Below the pieces are notes generated by a model. That model was given only the letters and a program-made list of their open reading frames with translations. It was not told where the DNA came from and did not search any database. Positions 45,946-58,414 of a stretch of DNA of 64,000 nt are shown here, piece by piece. The stretch is taken from contig JAEQBH010004562.1 of the NCBI GenBank assembly GCA_016808115.1, positions 62,001 through 126,000 of the forward strand, in the 5' to 3' direction. Position numbers and translations under genes: made by a program. Numbering within the stretch: the first letter of the stretch is position 1; each line of letters opens with the position of its first letter. The stretch comes from Tetrastigma voinierianum (Eukaryota; Streptophyta; Magnoliopsida; Vitales; Vitaceae).

Positions 45946-48200
45946 GATGTGCTGTTTGGGACCCTGGAAATAAACTATTGATCACTGCTAGTTTCTTGGA
46001 TGATGCATGATCCAAGATAGAGTTCATTTGATTTCCACTTCTAATAAGGCGTAGAACCCCAAGACTTTATGATAGGATGATAAGAAATGCTCCATCGATA
46101 TAATATGAAATGGAGCATTCTCTTGACTATCCCCACCTTATCTTAGAAATAGGTTATCTTACATCTCTACTCAGCGTTGAAATCAAAGAGTGTATTAACC
46201 GAAACCTCAATACCACACTAATCATGAATATCTCTATTACACTTACGATAATTAAATAGTAATTCATCCATGGTCTAATTCAATCATCACTTCTCAGTCT
46301 CAAATCGAACTAAAATCACGCGAAATATTGGCCCGAGAATAGCCCTGACATTAAAGAATAATGGAGATACTCAACACATATACGAAAATATAGCATGGTA
46401 ATAGAAATTAGTAAATTCATGCATTCAAGCGCTACATCTTAACTCTAAGAAAGTAAACTAAAACGTCTGTAGAAAGGGAATTAAAGCAATGAAAGAAGAA
46501 AAGCAGAGAGAGAAGAGAGAATAAACATATTTGAAAGTGAAAGCCCACTTACATTCTTCCTCCTCTGTCTTCTTGAGTTTCTCCTCTTCAAAGACATGGT
46601 TCCTATATGGTGTTTCCACCCAAAGGAAACCCCAAGTTAAAATCTCTCAATTTTTTTTAGGGTTTTGGCTTTTAAAGCGGGGCTAATTTTTGGTTCAAAA
46701 ATGGAGTTGAAATGCAGAGGCACGACTTCGACATCGTGATGCTCTTTGTTGTTCAGTGGAACACATTCTATCACTTTGCAACATCAAGGTCTCACATCAC
46801 AACGTCACTACTACTCTATGTTTTCTTCTTCACTTCCCAAGTCAATATCTTTATCATCTGAACTTCGAATTGAGCGATCTTGGACTCTATCGAATATGTG
46901 CAAACTAGTAAACTTTTGGCCATAACTTCCTTTATTAACCATGCTTAGTCATTTGATGTCGAATTAAGTGATCATTATAAAATCTCTAACTCATCCATAA
47001 TAGAAGAAGACATTTGTGATCATTCTATGTGAAACAGCCAAAATCTGATAGTTTACGCCGTGGTGGTTGATGATTTTTCTCATTTCACTTAGTTTCCTTT
47101 CTGAGTTTTGCTCATATGCATTCAATAGTTGACCTAAACATAAGATGAAAATTTGCAAGAGCACTTCAAGACCCAAACATTTATATATACTCAAAAAAAC
47201 TATAAAATAACTTACACAAAACACCAGTGAGATAGAAAGAGTATAAAATATGTATCCTTTGAACTTAACTCTTTGTTTCTTCTCAAGCAAAAACAAAGCG
47301 CAAAAACACTAGGATGAGCCTGGTATCTGCCATGGTGTTAGTGACAAATTCATAGATACCATGGAAAGTTCTAAGAAAACATGGCGCGAAATAGGATCTA
47401 AAACATTTATAATCTCTAAAAGGAATGAGGCATCTAAAGAGTATGGTGATGAGAAAGTTTACCTCAGCTTTAAAATGAATCTATTTGAGGAACTTCGATG
47501 TAAGCGATGTTTTTTAGTCTCAAAAATAGACTAAAGGTTCCAAAAACACTCTTTAACCAAAGTCGCTCCACATTTTTGGAAGACATTAACAAAACGGGTT
47601 ATTACACTTTATTCCACAAGTAAAACTAGGTAGTAAGATGCAATGCTAAGGCATTCTAGAAAAGTGTCCATGTAGCGTAAATCCATTGTTGACTCTCCAC
47701 CAGTTGGTTAAGGGCACCTTGCATTAAGTTCCCCTCAAACTTCATCCTAAACAATCAACTAGAAAACCCAAACACCTACTTGTGAGATTAACGTCTTATC
47801 CCATGTAGCAGCGATTAAGTCAATGACTCCAGTGAGTTGGCTCATGACACTAGTCCTTGAGGCCTCAGCGTGCTTGTAATTGGTTGGGTGAACTCATATC
47901 TCTTCTTCTCTTTTTTATTTTCTTCAAATTTTTTGTTTTCTTTTTCTCTCTTTATTTATTTATTTTTTTTTTTGTGCAAGGTTGGCTGTTTCTTTATAGT
48001 GTTCCATCACTATAGAAAGTTAAGAAAGCAAAGTTTAATTTGAGAAAGAGTTAGACCCAAAGTGTATAAATGGACCTGAATTATTGTGCGTAGGAGTTCC
48101 CATAATAAATATTTCTTGAAGAGCAGGGGGGATATTCAAGCCATGTTTCCACATTCAAGATATACCAAATATACCAGATCAAATGTGCAGGTATTTGTTG
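45946..48200 (-). mobile_element. Athila/Tat-like LTR and internal remnant, copy 2
   Basis: Duplicate of 14346-16521. The polypurine tract at ~47262 is degraded here. An extra ~80 bp near 46940-47030, absent from copy 1, contains TGATGTCGAATTAAG, a phrase also found at 24883. Confidence 0.45.
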
Positions 48201-49875
48201 TGATATCCACAAAAGCATGGATCGTACAAGTAATACAGTGGAAAAAAAAGTATGGATATCGATCCCACCAGGAAGGTGTGGTTTTAGTGAAGATTAAGTA
48301 CCTCGGCTACTAAAGTTGTTCACTATTGGGAGTGATAGTAGTTTGAAGTTGAAGTTGTAAAATTAATAAAACTAAACAAAGGCCAGAATGCTTTATGACC
48401 CAAGCAATTGACTAGAAAAAGGAAAACCGCAGGAGGAACTAGGTTGGTTATTATGATGATGTTCAGCAATTCATCTAAATGAAGCCCGGGTTGAATGATT
48501 TATGGCTTGAATATGTCCAACGCTACTGTGGTCCACTGTGTATTACATTTGTATTTCTATACTTATTCACCTATTCACAGTTATGTCCTTGTAGGTTGAT
48601 AGGGCGATATGTTTCAAAGGCAACTTTACCTCGGGAGCTCTATTGGTTATAGTTACGTCCTTGTAATATAGCTACCCGGACTAAGCTCAGATTGTTAGCA
48701 GTTACGTTCTTGAAATCCTCACTTAATACATTTGGTGTCCCCTTCTACTAAAATCAGTTGATGCTGAGCTTTTTATACAATTCCACTAAGCCTCTTTACT
48801 TAGGTTGTTCAATCTGGTAATTGATTCACACCTTAAGAGAATCATAAACATATTTTAGGGGCGTAATCAGAGTTACAGGGATACCCTAATGAAAAGGATC
48901 AAGAAAGTTGATTACTTCAGCATATCAGAACAATCAAAACCATAATAATCCAGTATTAGTACTTTTGAAAGAAGAAAAATCCAAGCATAAAACAACCAGG
49001 CATTAAAGATTAAATGAATTTAACATCGATAACAGTAATAGCCTACTGATCTTGCTAACATTTCGACCATCCAAACCACAAATTCTACATGTTAATAACA
49101 AACAAAAAATATAGAAGTGAAAAAGAAGATATAGAAATACAAATTGGGTTTTAAACTAGAATGATTTCAATATTTATATTATTTAAAAATCCACTTCAAA
49201 GGTTGTGCTTCCCGAGAAAAATCAATTACAAATGAGTTGTTTCACAAATAAAACCTAAATATAAGAAATCTACAAGCCTAATCTAAAAATAGAACAAAAG
49301 CTTGAATAGGGAAAACCCTAGGAGAGAGCCTCCTTTATTTCAAAAGTTCGGAGACCAGGTTTTGTCTTGAAATTACCCTTAAATACACCTCGAAAATTAG
49401 GTCGAAATAAGCCTAAAAATGGAAATAAACTAAGCCAAATCGTAGCATGGTCGCGACCATAAAGGGATTGTGGTCGAGACCACACAAAAAGTTGAATACA
49501 AAATTGCTGCAGGATTATGTTGTGGTCGCGACCACACGAGACTTCACTACTGCGGTCGTTGCGGGTTGGTGTTATATTAGCGATCCACACCAAAGTTGTG
49601 AAAGACGGTTGCTAAAGAAGGCTGTTGTGGTCGCGACCATTAATTTTTGTAAAGGATCCTGCAGATTTGCTCATGGTCACAACCCGACTTCTTCTTTTTG
49701 CATATCTTCCTCAGTTCTTGCCCAATTGCTTGCACTCATCTCTCATTCTCTTCTTTTCTACAAATACACACAATTATATGGGTTCGACATAAAAGATGAG
49801 TAGGAAAATTCTTAGTTAGCATCAAAATCATGAAATATACTATGTTTGCACAATAAAGCTAATCAGCATCTAACA
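48201..49875 (-). repeat. 3' LTR of Athila-like element, copy 2
   Basis: 1675 bp. Carries well-preserved palindromes: ATGGTCGCGACCAT (49447-49460), GTGGTCGAGACCAC (49470-49483), TGTGGTCGCGACCACA (49521-49536) and GTGGTCGCGACCAT (49627-49640). Confidence 0.65.
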
Positions 49876-49888
49876 AATTCCCCCAAAA

Positions 49889-51722
49889 CATAGTATTTGC
49901 TTGTCATAAGCAAGCGATATCATATTTCATATTCATAACTAATTGACATATTAGCATGTGTTGAGATCTTAGAATGATAATCGGCCTCGAGTTTTACCTT
50001 CATACCACCAAAGAAAACTTGAGATAGCCTTTTCAAAAATAATGGATCGACATAAAGTTGACCCCTTACCTAAACGGTTCTATTAAAGAATTAGTAACAG
50101 CGTGACTGTGTGTATAGTTTCCCCTCTGCGCTCGAATGCAATTTAGATGGAATTAGATGAGTATGAATGGAATGAGATCCCTAACTCACATGGTGAGTGT
50201 CATGAACTCCATAGGCTTGTTTGGCATATCTCTCCATTGATGTAGGCAATCCCGCGGTACTTAGGATCCAACTAGGTCTTTAAAAGCTTGTAATGTAAGC
50301 AGGTAAGGGTGGTTAAATAGGTCATTTAGGTTTGGTTACCCCAGAAAACATACATATTTCCTTTTCTCCATATGTCATCCCATTTAGCATGCTGTTCTTT
50401 GTAGTCGACTTCCCAAGCTTTCCCTTAAACTTAGCTTCTTTGCATCTTTTTATCACATAGAGTCTCCCCCAAACTTGCTTCTCATTATTTTCACCATTTT
50501 TGCAAGTAAAGCAAACCTTTATTTCTTTTTCTTATAGCCTTCAAGGCATGGGGTAGTGCAACGTTTGACCTTCTTAAGCTTTACACCTACCGCCCAATAA
50601 ACTTACGGTTAGTAACTCCCGGACAGTTGGCCTTAGGTTACTGGGTGGAGAACACCCCTAAAGACTTACTTGTTGGTAGGAAGGCTATGGGTCCAAGCAG
50701 CTCCACCTGTTTGATTCTTTCTTTTTTATTTTTTTTTTTCTACCTAAACCTCCCTTTAACATTAAAAACACACACACTTCAACGAACTCCCGAATCACAC
50801 TACATGTATTTGTAAGATATTGCATTAGAAACAACATATTGAAATTAAAGCAGGGTTCTTTTATTGAGAAGGGTATTCAACAAAAAGGATTAGAGGCCGT
50901 TCTTGGCTAGCGAGAAATGGCTAATATTGCTCCAAATTAGGTGACTATGGATTAAAGCACATAAGGGTTAGTTAGAAGGCCCCTAAACTAATCGAGATGA
51001 AGCACATAGTTTCTAATCGTCATGTTACCTAGGATTTTTAGCGAGCGATAATTGAACAAGTTCTAGAGTCTTAGAATCCAAATAGAGATAGTATTCCACC
51101 TAATTCTTCCCAATTCTAGAAAATTAACCAAGGGTATGACATGTGCTCGAATCACAGAACATGTGGTTGAGTCTGTATGTGGTACAGATACTTGATGCTT
51201 TTCTCAAATATCTCTCATTTCTTTATGTGAAAGAAGGTTTGATCAATTATTCATCTCATAGGCATAGCAGTGAAATCTAAAACAAGCTCAACGAAAACAA
51301 AAACCAACCTAAAAATGAAAAAAATTAACCTAAAAAACTTAAAACATATAAAATCAACTAAAATAGAGCTGACTAGAAAACACTAAAATAGGATAATTGA
51401 AGTTGGAAAATTTAAAATAAAGGACACCACCCCCGATACCCCCAAACTTAAAATATGCATTGTCCTCATTCATGAAATATGAAGAGTTAGACTAGATGAT
51501 CAATTATTATGATCATTGGGCGCGGTTAAGGTGGAGTGCTTTATGAAATTCCCCTTCAATAAATATGAAACTGATACCTGAAAAGAAAAACCAAATAAGC
51601 TGAAAATAAAGTCAACATACAAAACATACTAAAATGACTAAAAACAATAACAACAACATAACAAGTATTAAATGGATAAAATCCTTATTTTGCTTGGTTG
51701 CCTCTGAGAAGCTACTATGTTT
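49889..51722 (-). other. Internal non-coding region, copy 2
   Basis: Duplicate of 18191-20001. The inner purine tract (minus strand AAGTTTGGGGGTAT) is at ~51437-51450. No polymerase domain was found. Confidence 0.45.
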
Positions 51723-52802
51723 TTAAAGTCCAACTAGACTCATTGGGGAAGTCCGAGAGGTTTTTTTTGGCCCTTCATCCATCGTGGCCAATACTCCATC
51801 TTCATCCTCCTCGCTCATGAAGATGAAATCCTCCACGTCCGTATTGTGCGATGTATGCTCAAAATCCAACTCTTTGGTGGGGAAAGAGTTGGTCTTTAAT
51901 TTATATCCTTCAAGAGTGTCCTCTTGAAGGATTGTAGAATAAGCTCATCATATGGTAGAAGTGAGCTCTCCTATCCCATGCAATATAGTTCTTCTTCATC
52001 CATAACCTATATGCTTTGGTGGAGGTTGAACTTCAGTTTTTCTTTACCAACAAGAAAGGTCATCTCCTCATGTTCTTTATCAATCCATGTTTCACTTGTG
52101 GCATTGGAAGGTGTTCCTATAGAAGACACTGTTGGTCTCTTCAATGCCCCGAGAATCAGAAGTCAATAGGAAATCGAACTTGTCAATCCCGACCAAAATT
52201 TCAATTGTTTTCCATGGATGTTACTCTTCAACACCTCTCTTCCATTAATAGCTCTTGCTTATTAGCAAGTTCATTCTTTTCTCACCAATGATGTTGGGTG
52301 TGATTCCCTCCTCGGCTTCGAGAGCCTGAAAGCTTCATTCTCCTATGTCCTCATCCTTTATGTCGCTTGTGAGTGGCCTTGAATACAGCTCCTCTAATGT
52401 ATGGGCTAGTTGCCAAATTTGATTTTCTAAGTTTTTCGCTAGAGCTTCTTCATTGGTGACTTTATCTTTCATTTTGGCATCCCATGCAGCATTGTCCTTT
52501 TTCATCTCATTCAATAAGACATAAAATTTCTCTTCGTTAGAAGGTTGTTGGATTTGTTCAGGATAATTGTAACTTAAGCCTCCTTGACTTTGAAAATTTT
52601 GACTTCCGAAATATAAATCCTCATATGTACTCCAACCCAAATGATAGTAGCTCAGCATAATGTTGTGGGGTTGAAAGTAATGACCTCCATAGTAGTATAG
52701 ATAATTAGGTGCTCTTTGAGTTTGTTGGTCAATGGGGTTTGAGAGAGGGTTAATCTTTTTCTCAAGTGCAGGTAGGCATTCATATATCGTTTCATTGTTC
52801 AT
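51723..52802 (-). pseudogene. gag/protease-like ORF, copy 2
   Basis: Starts at ATG 52802, about 170 bp inside the 5' LTR. The first 155 codons (to 52335) are open. They contain a Gln/Tyr-rich part and NLENQIWQLA, a motif of Athila/Tat Gag (from memory). After a frame break it continues with VLVGIDKFDFPIDFVTL and LKFNLHRLMDEENN-like phrases resembling the end of the Athila protease region, then ATMDEGPKKTS and a stop at 51723-51725. No D-S/T-G catalytic motif is seen between the two parts. The total span of 1080 nt is far shorter than a gag-pol. It is likely a captured or deleted gag-protease product of a non-autonomous element; the extent of decay is uncertain. Confidence 0.55.
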
Positions 52803-52973
52803 TTATGCTAAGCACTTAAAAGAAAAATACAAAAAAAAAAGAAAAAAAAAAAGAAGTATACTAAATACAAATGAAAATAGGAAAATAAATTTTTTGCTCA
52901 AATTACAAACTTCCTTTTTGCTAAAATATCAATCGAACCTGGCATTACCTTCTCAAACAGCGACACAAAAACT

Positions 52974-54309
52974 TGATGCAAACCGTAAGAGCATGAGTCA
53001 TACAAGTAATATAGTAGACTAAAATGTTCGGATATTGATTTCGTAGGGAAGGTGTGGTTTTAGTATGAAGGTCAAGTACCCCGGCTACTAAATTTGTTCA
53101 ATATTTGGGCGCCTGATTATTTAAGTGAAATTTTAAAATTTATAAACTAAACTAAACAAAAACATAATGCTATTGAAAAATTAGGCAATTGACTAAAAAT
53201 TGGAGAAAACTACTTGGAGGAACTAGGGTTGGTTATTGTCAATGATGATTTACTTGATTCATCCCAAATGAGACTGGGTTAGATGATTTATGGCTTGAAT
53301 CGACTTGAGGTTCTGATCTGAGATCTGGCTTTCATATTCCCCCTTGTATGTTTTTCGTACTATCCACCTATTCATAGTTATGTCCTTTTAGGTTGATAGG
53401 GCAATGCTTCAAGGAAATTTTACCTCGAAGTGCATTTGAGTCCTGCAGTTGTGTCCTTTACTGATAGAGCTGCCGGACTAAACTCGGATTGGTCACGATT
53501 CATCCTTGTAATCCTCAATTAATGTTTGGTACTTTTTAGTGAAATACCTTAATACTAGACTTTTATAATTCCTAGCCTCTTTAACTAGGTTAGTCGAATC
53601 CCGATTAATTGATTCACACCTTAGAAAATTATAACCATATCGAAGCTAAAATCCACCTCCCACGAGAGTCATGCTTCCTAGAAATAATCAATTACTAGTA
53701 AGTTCTTCACAAATAAAACCTAAATCTAAAAATCTCACAGAAAACCTAATCTAAAAATGGAACCAAATGGATCTTGAAGAGGGAAAACCCACTAGGAAAA
53801 ATCCTCCTCTCTCAATTTGAACCACAGAATTGTCTTGAAATTAACCTTAAAAACACCTCGAAAACTGGGCCAAAATCGACCCATTAATGGAAATAAAGTA
53901 GGCCAAATCAACACATGGTCACAACCATAAAGGTTTTGTGGTCGCGACCACACAAAATGTTGAATACAAAATTGATGCACGATTATGTTGTGGCCGCGAC
54001 CACACCGAAGTTTCTAAAGATAATTTCTTTGAAGAAGAGGCATTGTGGTGGTGATCACAAGATTTTCTTTGCCTGAGAGTCCTCTTGATTTGCACTATGG
54101 TCACGACACCACACGCGCTTTGCATATCTTCCTCAATTCTTGCTTAAATTGCTTTTAAATGATTTTCTTTATTTTTACAAAATACCTGAAATATATGCGT
54201 TAGACATGAAAGAAGCTAAGTAGGAAGAATTTGCTTAGTTAGCATCAAAATCATGAAATATGCTATTTTTGTACCAATAAAAAAAGATTAACCTAAAGCA
54301 CACCCAACA
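52974..54309 (-). repeat. 5' LTR of Athila-like element, copy 2
   Basis: 1336 bp. Palindromes TGTGGTCGCGACCACA (53938-53953) and TGTGGCCGCGACCACA (53989-54004). After its end on the minus strand, TTTGTGTCGCTGTTTGAGA may be a degraded primer-binding site. Confidence 0.65.
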
Positions 54310-54525
54310 ATATCCTGATTTTTCTAAGAAAATTAAGCAAAATACCAAAGCAATCTCAAAACCATTGCTAGGCACCAACCCAAGTCATATGAGACACAAA
54401 ACAAACAAAAACTTTGTTTGATAACAACTAAACAACACAAAGGGTAACATAAAATAGGTAAGGAGATAAAAAAGTTGGATTTTGAAATTTTTTGAATTCT
54501 TGAATTCGCAATCTGCGAGGAAATA

Positions 54526-56295
54526 TGATAAGCTAAAGTGGTGCAAGTGTACGCATACGTGACAAAGTAATATAAATAAAGTAAGTATCAATTCCACAGT
54601 TGTGATGCTAACCACGAAATTAGAATATCTATTCTTTATCTAATTACAAATTATGGCCAAAAATTAGTTCTAAATTTAACTACCAAACTGAGTGTAATAA
54701 ACCTATCTGTTCTACTTAGAAGAAAAATATGGATGAGTCTTTGGATCAAATTTTAGTTTCAATTTTTGATCACCCCAGCGATTGGTTTGATTATTTCAAT
54801 TTGACATTTAGATTGTGCGCTAATTGCAAATCCTCACGAAGTAATTGTGAATCTCTTTTCATAACTCCCCAACCTACACCTAGGATTTAGGTATTTTGTT
54901 TCACTCTATTTTAAAGATCCTAAGAGAATATAAACATCAAGATCAGCTAAAATTTCCTAAATATGGTATCTCTGGTGATGTGGGTAGGCATTCTGACCTA
55001 GGTGAAACATATTTGTTCCTTCTCAAATCTCTGACAGGTCTAATTCAAATTGATAGTGATTAATTATATCAATTAAATTAAGAGCGAGATGAAACATTTA
55101 GCAATAAAATAAATGACAAATTGAAATAGAAATCAACACCAAATTACAAAGTACATACTCAGATTTACATAAAAACTCGAATATGAAGCTAGAACATTAT
55201 GAGAAGATAGAAAGATATCCAAGCAGATGAGAACATAGAAAGGGAAGAGAAACTCTGATATAAATGTGAGCACAAGGGTTGGAGGTCTCTTTTCTCACAC
55301 TTATCTTAAATCCTTGAAGCTCTAAGTCTTTCACATTTCTCCTCGAAAAGAAACCCTCTAAATTAAATTTCTTCCTTTTATATCTCGAGGCTAGGCCCCA
55401 AAATTACAAAAATGGGTTGGATATATAGATGGGCCGCTAGGGGCGTCACTGTGTCACGTGAATCTGACATCTCCAAGGACTCTCAAGTTTAACGTCGGGA
55501 CTCTCATATCATGACGTTTGGGACTACTCCACATTGCGATGTGAGTTCACATTGCAGCGTGAGGCTCTCATCGTGTCGTGAAGCTAGAACATTATGAGAG
55601 AATGAAAGATAACCGAAAATTGAGTATAAGGAAAGGAAACTGGGTATCAAATAAATCTTGACGTTTGAATGTGCTTTCTCTACATATCATACCCAAACCT
55701 TGAAACTACAGTCTTAGTTTCTTCTCTAGAACGAACCCCCTCTAAATTAGGGTTTCTTCCTTTTATATCTCGAGGGTAGACTTCAAAAAATTATAAAAAA
55801 TGGGTTGGATATTATAGATGGGTTGCCAGTGACGTCACGGCGTGGGCTCTCACGTAACGGCGTGCAGGACTCTTACGTCGCGGCGGTGGAGACTCTGTCG
55901 TGACATGAGACTCTCCCATTGCGATGTCGAGACTCTCAAGTTGCGAAGTTGAGACTCTCATGTCACAACGTTGGGACTCTCAAGTCATGACGTCGGGACT
56001 TTCACGTCAAGACGTGCGGATTTGGAACTTCCGAATTCGACCTGTCGCGACGTGCTGATTATTTGGCGAGTTTGGTTTCTATCATGTTCTTTGGCGTGAT
56101 ACTTCAGTTGGATTTCTTTATTATATTCTACCTTTTCTTTTCCCATTAAGCTCAATTATAGCTATATTACCTCGCTAAGTTTGGTCCCAATGGAAAATAT
56201 GAATGAAAACGGTGTTAAACAGTTATTAATATCAAAAAAAAAACTATCAAATAATAACCAAAATATGAAGATAATATGAGTAAAATATACTATCA
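54526..56295 (-). mobile_element. Athila/Tat-like LTR with internal duplication, copy 2
   Basis: Duplicate of 22766-24603. On the minus strand ACAGGGG immediately precedes TGATAGTATATTTTAC, the best evidence that this is an LTR start next to a polypurine tract. The internal duplicated block lies at ~55190-55580 and ~55580-56060. Confidence 0.52.
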
Positions 56296-58414
56296 CCCCT
56301 GTATCACGTTCTACTAAGGTTGTCCTCTCTGTTAGAGTGTTATTAAGCTACAAGTTCTAAATTGAAGTTGGGTTTAATAACTTAATGAAGTGTCTAGTAG
56401 GGCTATCACATTGGCTCTTTCGGGATCTGAAGAAAAGACAGTCTTGGTCGTACGATGGGAGGAATGATTGGTGATGATAATCTCCATTGCTTACTGGTGG
56501 GGATAATAGTTGTTTCAAAGGCATTAACAACCAGTGGGATTTCTTTAAGCGACATTCACGGGTTCCTGAAACATTGATGTCATGTGGCAATCATGCCTCT
56601 TGTTTTCCTCATCACTTTACCAAACTTTAAGGCTCTTAGATTTTCAATTAAATGATGACATCCATCGCATTGAGAATCGGCCTATAATTTCATATATGCT
56701 AATTAGTGTTGCGTGAATGAAATGAGAATGGTAGACAATTTTCTTAACTTTTGGTAGGTAGGATGGACATATATTAGTTTTTTTTTTTGGTCGATGCGGA
56801 TGGGCAAGTTTACACCTTTTAATACCATTAATGGAGAATTTCACTTGTCCTTTTATCTTAAAAGTATGTAAGACTTGATCTCGTATGAACAAACTCAAAT
56901 AAAATCTTACCCTTCATAATTATGTAAAGAAATTAAATCATGTATTATAATCTTGAAACCACATGGTGAAAGGATGTAATGGTCTCTGACAAAATTCTTG
57001 TGGAATGGTTACTTTAGGTTCTCGAGATAGTTAAGATTAATGGCTTCATTGAAGATAATGCAGTTTTATTAGGGTACTTATGTTGGGATTAACGTTAAAT
57101 ATTGGGAGTTAATTATTCATTTTAAGTTTATGTTAGAATTAGGATTAATTGTTCATTTTAAATATTATTTAATTTATTAGTTTGTATACCAAAAAGTTAT
57201 TTTTAAACCCAACCCGAAAATGTTTCTAAACCATGCAACTTAATGTTTGTAGTTTTTCAAATTAACCATATAATTATATTTGTACAAAGGAAAAATTAAA
57301 ATGAGAAATAACCTATTAAAGTATGGATATGAAACGCTTACAAAAATATAAAATGATCTATTTAATCAATTTCATTTTTCACGACATGAATGTAAATTCT
57401 TGTTTTATGATATTCCTATTACGTTCATTGTATTGTTGATATTTAGTCTATTTCAAACGAAGTTAAATATTCACGCTCATTTATGAATATGAGTTATCTT
57501 CTTCCATATGTTGTTATCGTGCTTTTGGTGCATTTTTTATTTTTCTCTTTCTAATTAATTATCTTGTACTTAAGTTTTAGGGTTCTCCTGCCCCTTCGGG
57601 CGAGTCTTTGGGGTTGGGTGTCTATGCAGCAATTACCTATCATTAGTGCTTTCATTGATGCTGTGCTTATCGGGGAAAGGGCTACCTAGAAGAGGAGCTA
57701 GGATGCCTTAAGGAAATTCAGGGTAAGCTATCCAGTGTGGGAAGTCGTTCATGGACGTCCTGGCTAACAGGAATTGGGCAATGATTCGATCCACATCGGC
57801 TCCACATATAAAATTGTGGAGTGGTACTTAACAATGAGAGGTTCTCCTTCTCCCACCTATCTAGGCCAGTCTTTTGAGTTTGGATGCTACCTGTGACTTA
57901 GGTACCTATCATTATCTTTCTAAGACTACCATCTACTTGAGAAATAGATATATTTAATTAGCCTATTAACATCCATGCTTCAATTGTCTATTTCAACTTT
58001 GTGCAACCTGCAACCAATTTAGATATCCACATATATTAATTATTCTTAGAATATATGAAAAGACTAAAAAGTTGAAAGTTAATATATCTTATAATTCAAA
58101 TATTTAATGTTAGTTGAAAAGAGTGATATAAATGTTTTCTTCTAACTAACAAAGTTGGAAATTCATACTCATTCATGAATCATGGTGGCATCTTTTCCAT
58201 GTTATTATATGCTTTTGGCATCGTAGTATGGTGAAAAACTTTTGGTTCCTATTCCAGGAATTAATTGTCTTTATCAACATACGTGGATATGAGAAATTGA
58301 TAGGCAAATCTATCAACATATATCATAAGTTAGTTGTGTCTTTTCCCAATCTGAACTGTATTATCTAATCTCGATAATTTGAATGATGATTATATTATTT
58401 ATTTTAAAATGAAG
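56296..58414. repeat. AT-rich block with motifs X, Y and TRIM-like element, copy 2
   Basis: Duplicate of 24604-26727. Motif X at ~56727, motif Y at ~57440 and ~58135, and the TRIM-like pair at ~57560-57930. No gene. Confidence 0.55.

Larger units (their letters stand above)
48201..54309 (-). mobile_element. Non-autonomous Athila-like element, copy 2
   Basis: 3' LTR 48201-49875, polypurine tract 49876-49888, internal 49889-52973, 5' LTR 52974-54309. It has the same architecture and the same LTR length difference as copy 1, so that difference predates the duplication. The only coding trace is at 51723-52802. Confidence 0.68.
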
